Shown one piece after another: positions 7,522 to 16,457 of a DNA stretch of 64,000 nt. Location: positions 558,001 through 622,000 of the forward strand of contig NZ_CP013655.1 in the NCBI RefSeq assembly GCF_001465345.1, in the 5' to 3' direction. Position numbers and translations under genes: made by a program. This DNA comes from Enterococcus rotai. Its GTDB lineage: Bacteria; Bacillota; Bacilli; Lactobacillales; Enterococcaceae. The first letter of the stretch is position 1. Each line of letters starts with the position of its first letter. The notes under the pieces are model-generated. The model had not been told where the DNA came from. It was given only the letters and a program-made list of their open reading frames with translations, and did not search any database.

Positions 7522-7755
7522 ATGGATACCGTAAAAGCAAGAAAACAAGGCAATGCAATTATGGTTACCTTATCAAGTAAGTTAGCTGTAAAAGAAGGTC
7601 AGGAATTTTTTTACTACAAAGATAATGAAGGAATTATTTCTCTCATTCCAAAAGTTGATGATTACTTTGCTAATGCTAAACTAGGTCAATTTACAGATAG
7701 TGATGACCATTTAGCAACTGATTTTACACCTAGAGGAAATGAACTGGATGATTAA
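7522..7755 (+). CDS. MazE/PemI-like antitoxin
   Basis: A 77-residue AbrB/MazE-type antitoxin. The N-terminal DNA-binding hairpin reads KARKQGNAIMVTLSSKL, and the acidic tail (DSDDHLATDF...NELDD) is the likely toxin-binding part. The start follows AAGGAGG. It overlaps the toxin start region, as in a coupled pair, and lies 21 bases after the palindromic operator. It is a diverged relative of the antitoxin at 5303. Confidence 0.85.
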   Translation: MDTVKARKQGNAIMVTLSSKLAVKEGQEFFYYKDNEGIISLIPKVDDYFANAKLGQFTDSDDHLATDFTPRGNELDD

Positions 7756-8092
7756 ACAAAGAGACATTGTAATCATTGATTTTGAGCCTTCAAAAGGCAG
7801 TGAAATCAAAAAAAGACGTCCCGCTTTAGTCATGAGTCGTGATGAATACAACCTTTCTTCAAATTTAATTATTGTCTGCCCAATCACTTCAACTAAGTCG
7901 AAACAACCTTACTTTGTTTCAATAAATAATGAGGTTTTTGAGAAAGAAAGCAAAGTAAATACAAAACAAGTTTATTCACTGGATTTTACAGAAAAAGGTG
8001 GACGTAATGTTCAAGTGATTGGTCATCTACAAACAAAAGAATTTTTAAATATTGCCCAGCATTTCCTACTAAACTTCAATTTCCCTTTTTAA
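7748..8092 (+). CDS. MazF/PemK-type mRNA interferase toxin
   Basis: A 114-residue toxin, the usual length for the family. Family motifs are intact: GDIVxxDFxPSxGxEI-like start (RDIVIIDFEPSKGSEIKKR), RPALVMS, IVCPITST and the C-terminal VIGHL. In contrast with the broken copy at 5533, the Glu of GSEI is present. The start chosen is the second ATG (7748), which leaves ten bases after GAGGA; an ATG at 7739 would have only one base. MazF-type proteins cut mRNA at specific short sequences; the specificity here is unknown. Confidence 0.88.
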   Translation: MIKQRDIVIIDFEPSKGSEIKKRRPALVMSRDEYNLSSNLIIVCPITSTKSKQPYFVSINNEVFEKESKVNTKQVYSLDFTEKGGRNVQVIGHLQTKEFLNIAQHFLLNFNFPF

Positions 8093-8099
8093 AACAAAT

Positions 8100-8139
8100 G
8101 AAAGGCTTAGAAGCGAATAGTCACTTGCTAAGCCTTTTT
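8100..8139. terminator. Bidirectional terminator between MazEF and RelBE pairs
   Basis: AAAGGCTTAG and CTAAGCCTTTTT form the stem of a hairpin between the convergent toxin genes. A T run follows on the plus side. Confidence 0.75.
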
Positions 8140-8146
8140 CTACTAT

Positions 8147-8422
8147 TCATTTATAAACATCTTTCCTGTGTCCTATTGTCACAACAAGAATCGTTATTGT
8201 CTCATCGTCTATATCCGCAATAATACGATAGTTTCCAACCCTATAACGCCACTGTCCATCTTTGTTACCAACTAATCCCTTGCCTATCATTCTAGGATTT
8301 TCAATACCTTCGAGATGTTTATCAATCCATGAAAGAATTAGCTTTGCTTGAAATCGGTCCATCTTTTTTAATACTTTTTGTGCTTCCTTTTCATACCGAA
8401 CAACATACTTTTTCACCGTCAT
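8147..8422 (-). CDS. RelE/ParE-family toxin
   Basis: A 91-residue toxin of the RelE superfamily. Visible family features are the N-terminal VRYEKEAQKVLKKMD helix, the central strand pair KDGQWRYRVGNYRIIADI and the C-terminal VVTIGHRKDVY, which holds the basic and aromatic residues of RelE-type ribosome-dependent nucleases. The start overlaps the antitoxin stop by four bases. RelE-type activity (mRNA cleavage at the ribosome) is more likely than ParE (gyrase) because of the IGHRKDVY ending, but this is inference. Confidence 0.88.
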   Translation of the reverse strand: MTVKKYVVRYEKEAQKVLKKMDRFQAKLILSWIDKHLEGIENPRMIGKGLVGNKDGQWRYRVGNYRIIADIDDETITILVVTIGHRKDVYK

Positions 8423-8640
8423 AAACCAAGTTCCCTCATCATTTCCGCATGAGAAATACTTTCGTCTTTCGTTTGATGTTCTTTCATCAGTTTATTGTAC
8501 GTTTCTAAATCAATTTGATCTTCTAAACTTTCCAAAATTTTAGTTCTAGCAAGCTCAGATAAAGATAATCCATTAAAATCAGCCATTTTTTGCATGAATT
8601 CTTTTTCATCATCAGATAATCTAAATGTCACAGTGCTCAT
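8419..8640 (-). CDS. RelB/DinJ-like ribbon-helix-helix antitoxin
   Basis: A 73-residue antitoxin. The N-terminus is a ribbon-helix-helix fold (STVTFRLSDDEKEFMQKMAD...LSLSELART), followed by a charged toxin-binding tail. Ribosome site AAGGAGGT lies six bases before the ATG. It is the first gene of the pair and overlaps the toxin by four bases. Confidence 0.87.
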   Translation of the reverse strand: MSTVTFRLSDDEKEFMQKMADFNGLSLSELARTKILESLEDQIDLETYNKLMKEHQTKDESISHAEMMRELGL

Positions 8641-8655
8641 TTCATTACCTCCTTT

Positions 8656-8699
8656 TGTACACGTTTGTCTTACGGATTATTGTAACACAAAAGTGTACA
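8656..8699 (-). promoter_or_regulatory. Promoter and operator half-sites of relBE-like pair
   Basis: TGTACAC (8656-8662) and GTGTACA (8693-8699) are inverted copies either side of a minus-strand -10 (TACAAT). They are the likely binding sites of the ribbon-helix-helix antitoxin. Confidence 0.55.
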
Positions 8700-8784
8700 C
8701 ATTCAAAAGGATCGTCCTCCCATTTCGGACTCTTTATACCAGACACTCTAATCCTCAATCACAAAATCAAACTCAAAGGTCCTT

Positions 8785-9405
8785 TTAATCAGTAGCATCA
8801 TCAACTGCAGTTCTCAGTTCTTGTTTTAACGCTTCGTAATACCCTAGTTTGTAAAAGTTATACCATTGTTCCACTTCTTTTTCAGGCATTACTTGAAGTG
8901 CCAACAAAATTTCTCTCGCAAATTCTAAATGCCCAGTCCCATTAGCTGTAATCAGGTTATTTGCTCTTATTGCTTGAACTTCTAAATAGTGATTCCCACC
9001 CGTATAACGTGCACCCGCATACTCTTGTAAGTCTTGTAATTGGTTACTCGTATGCTTATGATCATTTAGTAAACCTAAACTTCCCAAATAGACAGTCGCA
9101 TCACAAATGGCTGCGATCAAAGCACCTTGTTGTTCCGCTTTCGCTACTAAAGCATCGACTTCCTTAGCTTTATCCGTTCGCCAAGATTTTCCACCAATTA
9201 AAATCAACGCAGCAAACTCTTTTTGACACGCTTCGGCAAACGTATAATCTGGTACTGTCGAAAAACCGCCCATTGAATGAATCGCTTGTTTTTCATTTGA
9301 AACAGTTTTAACCGTGAACTCCTCTTGCTGATTCAGTTCAGCCGCAATCGATGCTGCTTCCCAATCTGCATAATCTTCTAATAATACAAAAAACACTTCT
9401 GTCAT
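8785..9405 (-). CDS. DJ-1/PfpI family protein (type 1 glutamine amidotransferase-like)
   Basis: A 206-residue cytoplasmic protein. The DJ-1/PfpI fold is visible: N-terminal VFFVLLEDYADWEAA, the core strand ALILIGGKSW and the nucleophile elbow AAICDATVYL with Cys at about residue 100. Downstream LITANGTGHLEFA is typical of the YoaZ/ThiJ-like group. Members act as deglycases, chaperones or amidases; the substrate is unknown here. Single gene with a good ribosome site (AAGGAGG). Confidence 0.85.
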   Translation of the reverse strand: MTEVFFVLLEDYADWEAASIAAELNQQEEFTVKTVSNEKQAIHSMGGFSTVPDYTFAEACQKEFAALILIGGKSWRTDKAKEVDALVAKAEQQGALIAAICDATVYLGSLGLLNDHKHTSNQLQDLQEYAGARYTGGNHYLEVQAIRANNLITANGTGHLEFAREILLALQVMPEKEVEQWYNFYKLGYYEALKQELRTAVDDATD

Positions 9406-9713
9406 GATTTATTCCTCCTTATATATAGGTAACAACGTTCCGCTATGCTACACCTTGTACTTTTCAACATCTTAATAACAGGAGGAAGCAACGTTCCTTT
9501 CAGTCACCTTGTACCAATCAATATCAACTCGTAACTTCGTTGTATTTCTTGGCATGTTTCAAAGCAAAAGCGAAGCAGGCTCATTCAGCTCCGACTGGAA
9601 AATAGGAAAAATCGATTGTGGTGCTCTTTACCACAAACTATTTTTATCTTTTTCCTGAGTGACTAAGCTACCTCTTAGAATTCATCATACAACAGAAGTG
9701 TGACAACTGATTG
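9406..9713. other. Intergenic region with two imperfect direct repeats
   Basis: Two roughly 37-base imperfect repeats (9433-9471 and 9489-9525) share CAACGTTCC, ACCTTGTAC and TCAA-ATC. No start codon with a ribosome site is linked to them. They could be regulator-binding sites or an old duplication. Nothing else was seen. Confidence 0.4.
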
Positions 9714-10649
9714 TCAGCTTTTATAAAGAAAATACATTTGTTCGATTTTCTCTTTGACTGCGTCTACTAATATTGGTGGTTCAATGACTCGTACTTTGTC
9801 TTGTAAACGTAAAATGAAATCGACTGATTTTTTTAGGTTTAGCAATGGAAATACAATCGTTCCAGTCGCTTCTTTTTCATGTTCCTGAAAAAATTCTGCG
9901 CCAAGTTTATCGATCAAGTATAATTTATCGTTTTGCTCATAGGTTAAGACGATTTGCTGCACTTCTGGTGATACCATCGCTTCTAAATAATCATTTTCAG
10001 ACTCCATAGTTAACGCTACAGCATCTATCGCTCTAGGTTCAAATCGCTCATCTAGCAGCGTATATGTTGGAATCCTTGTCAGTTTAAATAAGCGAAATGC
10101 CTGTCTTTTTAGACAAAAACCATACAGATACCAATGTGAAGCTTTAAAAATAAGCTTATAAGGTTCTATTTCCCGTTCAGAATAGCCTTTCTTGGAATGG
10201 TATTGAATCACAATGATTTGCTGCGTTGCTATCGCTTGTCGAAGATCATCCAATTTATTTTTTCCTTCATTTGGTTTATACCAAGAAGATAGATCAATCA
10301 ATAAATCACTTTGCGGCTGTTGTACCTTCATATTCGGGGCAATTTTTGCCAGCAAAGGACTAATTTCAGAGGATGTTGAAATACTTTGAATCGCTGAAAG
10401 TCCAGTCATTATCGTCGAAATATCCTCAGTTGAAAAAACATGTTTGCTGATTTTGTACCCCTCAACAATGCCGTATCCGCCATGAATGCCTGAGTACGAA
10501 ATAACCGGGATCCCTGCTAAATTTAACGTTTCAATATCACGATAAATCGTTCGTTTGGAAACCTCAAGCCGTTCTGCCAATCCTTTGGCCGTCATTCGGT
10601 CATTTTCCGTTAACAAATTTACCAAACTGAGTAAGCGATCGATTTTCAT
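9714..10649 (-). CDS. HTH-WYL transcriptional regulator (YafY/DeoR-like)
   Basis: A 311-residue regulator. An N-terminal winged helix-turn-helix (LLTENDRMTAKGLAERLEVS followed by RTIYRDIETLN) is joined to a WYL domain (HWYLYGFCLKRQAFRLFKL at about residues 170-190) and a WCX C-terminal extension. WYL domains bind nucleic-acid or small ligands and often control stress or defence genes. It has no obvious operon partner; the DJ-1 gene downstream on the same strand is 300 bases away. Target unknown. Confidence 0.88.
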   Translation of the reverse strand: MKIDRLLSLVNLLTENDRMTAKGLAERLEVSKRTIYRDIETLNLAGIPVISYSGIHGGYGIVEGYKISKHVFSTEDISTIMTGLSAIQSISTSSEISPLLAKIAPNMKVQQPQSDLLIDLSSWYKPNEGKNKLDDLRQAIATQQIIVIQYHSKKGYSEREIEPYKLIFKASHWYLYGFCLKRQAFRLFKLTRIPTYTLLDERFEPRAIDAVALTMESENDYLEAMVSPEVQQIVLTYEQNDKLYLIDKLGAEFFQEHEKEATGTIVFPLLNLKKSVDFILRLQDKVRVIEPPILVDAVKEKIEQMYFLYKS

Positions 10650-10678
10650 AATTTCTCCTTTTCGCTGAATCTATACAG

Positions 10679-10720
10679 ATAAAAAAGGAATCCATTTGCT
10701 AAATGCTCATCGATTCCTTC
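10679..10720 (-). terminator. Terminator downstream of the PrfA-like gene
   Basis: AAGGAATC (10685-10692) and GATTCCTT (10712-10719) form a stem followed on the minus strand by a run of T. Confidence 0.65.
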
Positions 10721-10820
10721 TTTCTTGATTTTTATATCATCATTATACTGTGTAATTGGCTCTAGTACAATTCGAGAGAGTCGGCGGACGCACCAAAATC
10801 GGACTATCCTATACGTCTCT

Positions 10821-11477
10821 CTACAAAATAATATTATCCTTCAGAATCTCTAAATCTGTAATCACAATCTTTCGATCCTGAATCCTGATTGCTCCTAAAT
10901 CCTTCAGTTGCTGCATCATTCGATTAACACTACTAGCGGATGTAATTCCACAAAAATGAGCGATTTCTTCATTTGTCACCACAAAATCAATCAACAAACC
11001 ATCTTCAATCTGAACTCCAAATGTATCATATAGCTCATAGATTTGTGTACAAACCGCACCAAACTTCCCGTTCATCAACATCTGTTGCATCTTCTTCATT
11101 GAATACATCAAACGAACACGGTAATAATCTTTTACATACATCTGCAGCTCTTTGCTTTGATTAATGTCCTTCCAAAATTGGACACGGTCAATCTGATATA
11201 ATTCAGCCTGCTCTGATTCAATTCTAATATTGAACGGTGCATCAATAAATTGAGAATATTCATCCCTTAACAGAGAAACGATTTCCAAACTGTTGATGTA
11301 TCTTAGATTAAATTCTCGTCCATCAGGTGAAATGACGCTCGTTTTGATGGTTCCGCTTTTTAGTACGTAAGCATATCGATCTTGCAGTCCTTCATACGTA
11401 AGGTAAGTCTTTTTTTTCTTAACTACTATAGGAAATGAGTGATCATCTAAGTATTCTTGTAACACATGACTATCCAT
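10821..11477 (-). CDS. Crp/Fnr-superfamily regulator, PrfA/Ers-like
   Basis: A 218-residue regulator with an N-terminal cyclic-nucleotide-type beta barrel (YAYVLKSGTIKTSVISPDGR...) and a C-terminal winged helix (FCGITSASSVNRMMQQLKDL). The phrase NGKFGAVCTQIYELYDTFG resembles the corresponding segment of Listeria PrfA, and the enterococcal PrfA-like regulator Ers has this size. The barrel lacks an obvious cAMP phosphate-binding cassette. It is divergent from an MFS transporter and may control it, which is inference. The Ers identity is only suggested. Confidence 0.82.
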   Translation of the reverse strand: MDSHVLQEYLDDHSFPIVVKKKKTYLTYEGLQDRYAYVLKSGTIKTSVISPDGREFNLRYINSLEIVSLLRDEYSQFIDAPFNIRIESEQAELYQIDRVQFWKDINQSKELQMYVKDYYRVRLMYSMKKMQQMLMNGKFGAVCTQIYELYDTFGVQIEDGLLIDFVVTNEEIAHFCGITSASSVNRMMQQLKDLGAIRIQDRKIVITDLEILKDNIIL

Positions 11478-11735
11478 TTTTCAGCTCCTCATTATTTTTT
11501 GAAAATTTTCTGTAAAAATAAATGCTAGTCTTATTTAAAATGATAACACATCGAAGAGCAACAACAAATGTATATGTCTTTTGTCGTGTTTTTTTGTTAA
11601 TAGCTTTTTTAAAATACAAATCCACATTTTTTTTGAACGCTTTTTTCGTATAGTAATAGCTATAACTGGCTTTCAGAAAAAAATTGTAATTTCCATAATA
11701 AGCTTATGAAAACAAGAAAGAAGGAATCAAACACA

Positions 11736-12941
11736 ATGTCGGAACATCCAGAAGAAAAATTATTCAACAAAGGGTTTATCAGTATCACCATCATTAATTT
11801 TATCGTTTACTTAGTCTATTATTTACTAATGGTGATTATTGCAGTCATTGCACAAGACACGCTTCATGCTTCTTTAGGTCAAGCGGGACTTGCCTCAGGT
11901 ATTTATATTATCGGAACCTTGTTTGCGCGGTTGTTTATGGGAAAAACCTTGGAGCTGATCGGTAGAAAAGCAGTCTTGAGATATGGAGCATTATTTTATC
12001 TGATGACAACGATCGCTTATCTTTATATTCCCAGTATTGGTGTGCTCTATCTCGTCCGTTTACTAAATGGTTTCGGCTATGGGGCTGTGTCGACTGCAAC
12101 CAATGCTATCGTGACAGCGTACATCCCCAAATCAAAACATGGTGAGGGCATCAATTATTATGGATTGAGTACCAGTTTAGCTGCAGCAATCGGTCCGTTT
12201 ATCGGGATGGTTCTATTAAATACAATGAGTTTTTATTTTATTATTTTGTTTTCTATCATTCTTATTTTATGTACAACCATTGCTTGTTTTATCTTCCCTG
12301 TAAAAAATATTCAATTAACTCCAGAACACAGAGCTAGTTTAGCAAGTTGGAGTATCAATAGTTTTATTGAAAAGAAAGTGTTGTTTATTTCATTTATTGC
12401 CTTTTTGATGGGTCTTTCTTATTCAAGCGTTTTGTCTTTCCTTTCATCTTATGCAAAAGCAATTGATCTCGTCGGGGCAAGTTCCTTCTTCTTTGTAGTC
12501 TATGCTTTAGTGATTACGGCCACTCGCCCATTATCCGGTCGGATTTTTGATGCTCGCGGCGAAAATGCCGTTATGTACCCTAGTTTTATTTTCTTAACGG
12601 TTGGTCTGTTCTGCTTAAGCATGACAACAACAAGCTGGATGTTACTCGTTTCTGGCGGTTTGATCGGGTTAGGTTATGGTACATTCATGTCAAATGGACA
12701 AGCGATTTGTCTAAAAGCCAGTCCCAACAGTCATCGTATCGGGATTGCTTTATCGACTTATTTTATCGGCTTAGATCTAGGGCTTGGAGTAGGACCTTAC
12801 CTCTTAGGTGAATTGCACAATTTCATGTCATTTTCTGGTTTATATTTAGTTGCCAGTGCAATTCCAATCGTTTGCATTATTCTTTATGCACTATTTTATC
12901 GGTCAAAAGCAATTGACTATAAAACAATTCCTGCAGAATAA
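11736..12941 (+). CDS. Major facilitator superfamily transporter
   Basis: A 401-residue permease with about twelve hydrophobic helices. The loop between helices 2 and 3 has the MFS motif A (FMGKTLELIGRKAVLRYG), and a second copy lies mid-protein (RPLSGRIFDARGENAVMYPS). The start is the ATG of MSEHPEEK, ten bases after AAGGA; a longer frame from 11706 lacks a ribosome site. It resembles drug or sugar efflux MFS proteins (YfcJ/ArsJ-like), but no substrate can be assigned. It is followed after 28 bases by a 60-residue coiled-coil protein. Confidence 0.88.
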   Translation: MSEHPEEKLFNKGFISITIINFIVYLVYYLLMVIIAVIAQDTLHASLGQAGLASGIYIIGTLFARLFMGKTLELIGRKAVLRYGALFYLMTTIAYLYIPSIGVLYLVRLLNGFGYGAVSTATNAIVTAYIPKSKHGEGINYYGLSTSLAAAIGPFIGMVLLNTMSFYFIILFSIILILCTTIACFIFPVKNIQLTPEHRASLASWSINSFIEKKVLFISFIAFLMGLSYSSVLSFLSSYAKAIDLVGASSFFFVVYALVITATRPLSGRIFDARGENAVMYPSFIFLTVGLFCLSMTTTSWMLLVSGGLIGLGYGTFMSNGQAICLKASPNSHRIGIALSTYFIGLDLGLGVGPYLLGELHNFMSFSGLYLVASAIPIVCIILYALFYRSKAIDYKTIPAE

Positions 12942-12969
12942 ATAACATTTTAAAATAAGGAGAATCAGA

Positions 12970-13152
12970 ATGAATACAGATGAACGTATGTTAGAAGTTT
13001 TACAAAAAACTTTAGTAAAAATCGAAGAATTGAATACACGTTTAGGCCATATTGAAAGTGACCTTACTTCCATGGATCACCATCAAACAAATATGGATCG
13101 CTATGCTAGAGAAATCGAACTAGCAACTGAAAATAATAATATTATGGGATAA
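12970..13152 (+). CDS. Small coiled-coil protein, 60 aa
   Basis: A short charged helical protein with heptad-like spacing (VLQKTLVKIEELNTRLGHIE). The ribosome site AAGGAG is well placed. It is the last gene of the MFS transcript, ended by the strong hairpin downstream. No family recognised. Confidence 0.7.
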   Translation: MNTDERMLEVLQKTLVKIEELNTRLGHIESDLTSMDHHQTNMDRYAREIELATENNNIMG

Positions 13153-13172
13153 TAAAAGTAGTAATCAAACAA

Positions 13173-13220
13173 GCTAGAATAATATTACGCATAAGCGTGA
13201 TATTATTCTAGCTTATTTTT
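13173..13220 (+). terminator. Terminator after the MFS operon
   Basis: A long stem with arms GCTAGAATAATAT / ATATTATTCTAGC and a T-rich tail. Confidence 0.85.
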
Positions 13221-13382
13221 ATTGAAGAATCCCTAATTATTTTTAAGCATAATCATTACTTTAACATTAAATTTAAATAAAAAAACAAGATAATTAACCA
13301 ATATTTCACAATAATTCCTATATTAACCTTGGTTTATATCAATAAAAGTATTATCATTCATTGAGGGAGGTAGGATCATTTT

Positions 13383-14879
13383 ATGAAAGATTTTTTTATG
13401 AAAAAAAACGATCAACAGAAATTTGAGATTTTTAAACTAATTTGCTTCAGTCAAGAAGGGATTTCTGGCTATTCTATCTCAACAAAAGTAAATCTGTCTT
13501 TGAACCTCGTTTATCGAAAAATCAAAATGCTCGCGGATGATTTAAACGAACTATTTGAACCAGGCGACGTTTTCATCGTTAAAAACGATATACTCTATAC
13601 AATTGTTATCAAAGACTCTGTAAATATTAGTTATGTAATTGATACCTTACGGCTCCACTATATCCAACAATCCCATGAATATTTGATCTTTCGCACTCTA
13701 TTATTAAAATACTACCCCAGTGTCGAATCCTTATCCCAAGATATTAGTTTAAGCATTGCCCACACCTATAAAAGCTTACATCTAATCAACAAGGTCTTGA
13801 GCAGTTTTAAAATTGAAATAAATTTCCCTAGAGATGACACGCAAGTTAATTTCAAAGGATCAGAAATTCATTTTCGTTTATTTCTCTTCTATTTTTATTG
13901 GAACGTATTTAGAGGTCTTGTGTGGCCCTTTAGAAAAGCAATCACTTATATGAAACACATTGAATTGCCTATAGAAAACATTCCTAATTCCCAAAAAATG
14001 CGTTTAAAATACTTCCAATCTTTAAGTGCCTGGCGCATTCTATACAGGGGAGAACTTGTCACTATTGAACCTGATTTTTTAGCTGTTATTACATTACTTA
14101 ATCAAGTCCATCCGATTAAATTTTCACTTGACTTAACTATTTCTGGAGATGAACTTATTCGGGAGGAAAACTATTTTGCCTTTTTATGTCGGATTTTTGT
14201 CTACGATGTTGATACTCATGCTCAAAAATTAGAAACCGCGAAAGCTTTTATCCAGTCCGATTTGCCACTGGCAAAGAGCTGTACCTTTGTTTTGGATAGT
14301 CTTTATATGGCTTATGATGTTAAACCTCAAGAGGCAGATTATCTTTTTTCTTATTACTCACTTTTACTTGCGCTAGCCTCTATTACCTATTTACAAATCG
14401 ACAATTCTGATTTACTTGAAAATAATCAAAAGATCTCTAAACTAGGAAAAGCATATGCTGATTTCCCTCAAATGGAGCTAGAACTCGCAGTACTTGCAAA
14501 AAAATTATTTTCTGAAGATCGTTATCTTAGTGCCTTGGACTCAAAAGGATTTTCAATGTATATAGTATTTCTATTTTATTTTATTTTAGATAGTTCTAAA
14601 AAATCAGAACAACTAAAAATCTATGTACAATATTCAAAAAATCATTTTACTACTGAAGAAATAAAAAAAAGTCTCTCAACTTTCTTTAGCTCTGAATTAA
14701 TTCTTTTTGTTTCTAATATTGAGGAATCTGATATACTCATTTCTGATTGTTATGAAAAAGACTATCCAAATGAAGATTTCTTTTATTTTGAAAATCCAGT
14801 CAACGAAAATGATTGGGAAGCCTTGATCAACTATATTAATGGTAAAGCGTATAAAAAATGCTTTTATAAGCAGTTCTAG
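13383..14879 (+). CDS. Mga-like helix-turn-helix regulator
   Basis: A 498-residue protein with the layout of the Mga/AtxA group: an N-terminal helix-turn-helix (GYSISTKVNLSLNLVYRKIKM), a second HTH-Mga region (SLSQDISLSIAHTYKSLHLI) and a long helical PRD-like middle. The C-terminus is Glu/Asp rich. Such regulators drive virulence or sugar genes and can be phosphorylated by the PTS on PRD histidines; no clear PRD histidine pattern was verified here. It is a single gene with a GGGAGG site twelve bases upstream, and the AT-rich leader is about 160 bases long. Targets unknown. Confidence 0.78.
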   Translation: MKDFFMKKNDQQKFEIFKLICFSQEGISGYSISTKVNLSLNLVYRKIKMLADDLNELFEPGDVFIVKNDILYTIVIKDSVNISYVIDTLRLHYIQQSHEYLIFRTLLLKYYPSVESLSQDISLSIAHTYKSLHLINKVLSSFKIEINFPRDDTQVNFKGSEIHFRLFLFYFYWNVFRGLVWPFRKAITYMKHIELPIENIPNSQKMRLKYFQSLSAWRILYRGELVTIEPDFLAVITLLNQVHPIKFSLDLTISGDELIREENYFAFLCRIFVYDVDTHAQKLETAKAFIQSDLPLAKSCTFVLDSLYMAYDVKPQEADYLFSYYSLLLALASITYLQIDNSDLLENNQKISKLGKAYADFPQMELELAVLAKKLFSEDRYLSALDSKGFSMYIVFLFYFILDSSKKSEQLKIYVQYSKNHFTTEEIKKSLSTFFSSELILFVSNIEESDILISDCYEKDYPNEDFFYFENPVNENDWEALINYINGKAYKKCFYKQF

Positions 14880-14889
14880 TATTTACCAA

Positions 14890-14942
14890 AATAAGAGTGT
14901 GAAGATTTTAACCGTCAAAGGGCAGATCTTCACACTCTTTAC
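14890..14942. terminator. Bidirectional terminator between convergent genes
   Basis: AAGAGTGTGAAGAT and ATCTTCACACTCTT form a long perfect stem between the Mga-like gene and the ABC operon. Confidence 0.88.
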
Positions 14943-14943
14943 T

Positions 14944-15765
14944 TTAGAATGCAGGCGTTAATGTTTCACTATATTTTGTTTGCAACAATTCTCGTACCTT
15001 ATCACTGGTCATAGCTTTTTGCAACGCTTTGATTTCAGCTGAATCTTTGTTATCTTCTCTAGCAACCAAACTAATTGCAAAACGATCATCGACTTTCTCC
15101 TCTAATAAAATCGCATCTTTTGGTGTCAAACCGATTTTGGCAATATAGGTTGGGTAATTATAAACCATCGCAATATCTTTTTCATTGTATGCTTCGGCTA
15201 AGTTTAACAAATCAACTGAGACCCATTCAATATTTTTGGGATTATCGACGACATCTTTGATTGTTCCGTTAAAGCCGACACCTTCTTTTAGTGTGATCAA
15301 ACCAGCATCATCTAAAATTGCTAAAGCTCGTCCCTCATTAGAGACATCACTTGGTAAAGCAATTTTAGCTCCTTCTGGAAGACCCTTGATATCTTTGTAT
15401 TCTTTAGAATAAAAACCGACTTTAGCATTGTATATTTTTTGTACAATCACTAAATTACCCTCTTTTTCTTCATTGAACTTTTGCATGAATGGTTCATGCT
15501 GTGCAAAGTTTGCATCGATTTCTTTGGCATTCAATAACTCGTTATATTGAATATTGTCATTCACTTGAACTAACTCTACTTTGTACCCTTCTTCGATGTT
15601 TTTGCCAGCCAGTTCAACCACTTCGACAGTCGATGGAATATGTGACGCGACTTTGATGACTTTGTCTTCCTTTCCCTTGGTATCTGAGGCTTTTTTCTGA
15701 CCTGTACAACCTGCCACAACAAATCCAGCCACAACTAACATACTAATCAATACTTTCTTTTTCAT
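14944..15765 (-). CDS. NlpA/MetQ-family ABC substrate-binding lipoprotein
   Basis: A 273-residue lipoprotein (lipobox VVAGCT at about residue 19) of the NlpA/MetQ family. It has the IKVASHIPSTVEVVEL start and the conserved LNAKEIDANFAQHEPFM and KIALPSDVSNEGRAL segments. MetQ proteins bind D/L-methionine, but NlpA relatives bind other ligands. It is the last gene of the operon lplA-ATPase-permease-binding protein. The linkage to a lipoate ligase and the shortened ATPase make a ligand other than methionine plausible (see findings). Confidence 0.88.
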   Translation of the reverse strand: MKKKVLISMLVVAGFVVAGCTGQKKASDTKGKEDKVIKVASHIPSTVEVVELAGKNIEEGYKVELVQVNDNIQYNELLNAKEIDANFAQHEPFMQKFNEEKEGNLVIVQKIYNAKVGFYSKEYKDIKGLPEGAKIALPSDVSNEGRALAILDDAGLITLKEGVGFNGTIKDVVDNPKNIEWVSVDLLNLAEAYNEKDIAMVYNYPTYIAKIGLTPKDAILLEEKVDDRFAISLVAREDNKDSAEIKALQKAMTSDKVRELLQTKYSETLTPAF

Positions 15766-15782
15766 CTTATTGCTCCTAACGA

Positions 15783-16457
15783 TTATTTTTTATTTATTTT
15801 TTTAGCTAATGCGCTACCGCTAATTTGAATAAAACTAACGAAAAAAATCATAAGTACAATTGCTGTATACATGACCGAATATTCATAGCGTTGATACCCA
15901 TAACGTAAGGCAAAATCTCCGATACCACCACCTCCGATCACACCCATCACAGTTGAATACGACACCATGCTAATGACAACTGAAGTCAATGCCAAGACTA
16001 GACCGGATCTTGCCTCAACGTACAAAAAACGAAAAATCAGTTGCAGCTTTGTGCTACCCAAAGACTGAGCAAGCTCTAAAATATCATTCGGAATTTCTAA
16101 TAATACTTGTTCAACAAGTCGGGCATAAAGGGCCACTGCTACAAAACTCAAGGGCAACGCAGCGGCATAGGTTCCAAACGCCGTTCCCAATACTAAACGT
16201 GTAAAAGGAATCAAGGCTACAACAAACAGCAAAAATGGAAATGAGCGCACAATGTTGATGTAACCATTTAGCAAGATCCCAACCCAACGATTGGTTTTAG
16301 TTGGTATTTTTTTGGTTAAATAGACAAAAGTCCCCAATGGTAGCCCTATGCAGATGGCTGCAATAATCGAAATCAAAATCATAATGCCGCTTTCTGTTAA
16401 AGCTTTGCTTAATTCTGGGAGGTAATAGCTTATTTTATCGATATATTCTGTCATCAT
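15783..16457 (-). CDS. MetI-family ABC transporter permease
   Basis: A 224-residue permease with five to six transmembrane helices and the EAA loop (LELAQSLGSTKLQLIFRFLY) that contacts the ATPase. The GGGGIGDFALRYGYQRY segment is typical of MetI. It overlaps the ATPase stop by four bases. Confidence 0.9.
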   Translation of the reverse strand: MMTEYIDKISYYLPELSKALTESGIMILISIIAAICIGLPLGTFVYLTKKIPTKTNRWVGILLNGYINIVRSFPFLLFVVALIPFTRLVLGTAFGTYAAALPLSFVAVALYARLVEQVLLEIPNDILELAQSLGSTKLQLIFRFLYVEARSGLVLALTSVVISMVSYSTVMGVIGGGGIGDFALRYGYQRYEYSVMYTAIVLMIFFVSFIQISGSALAKKINKK

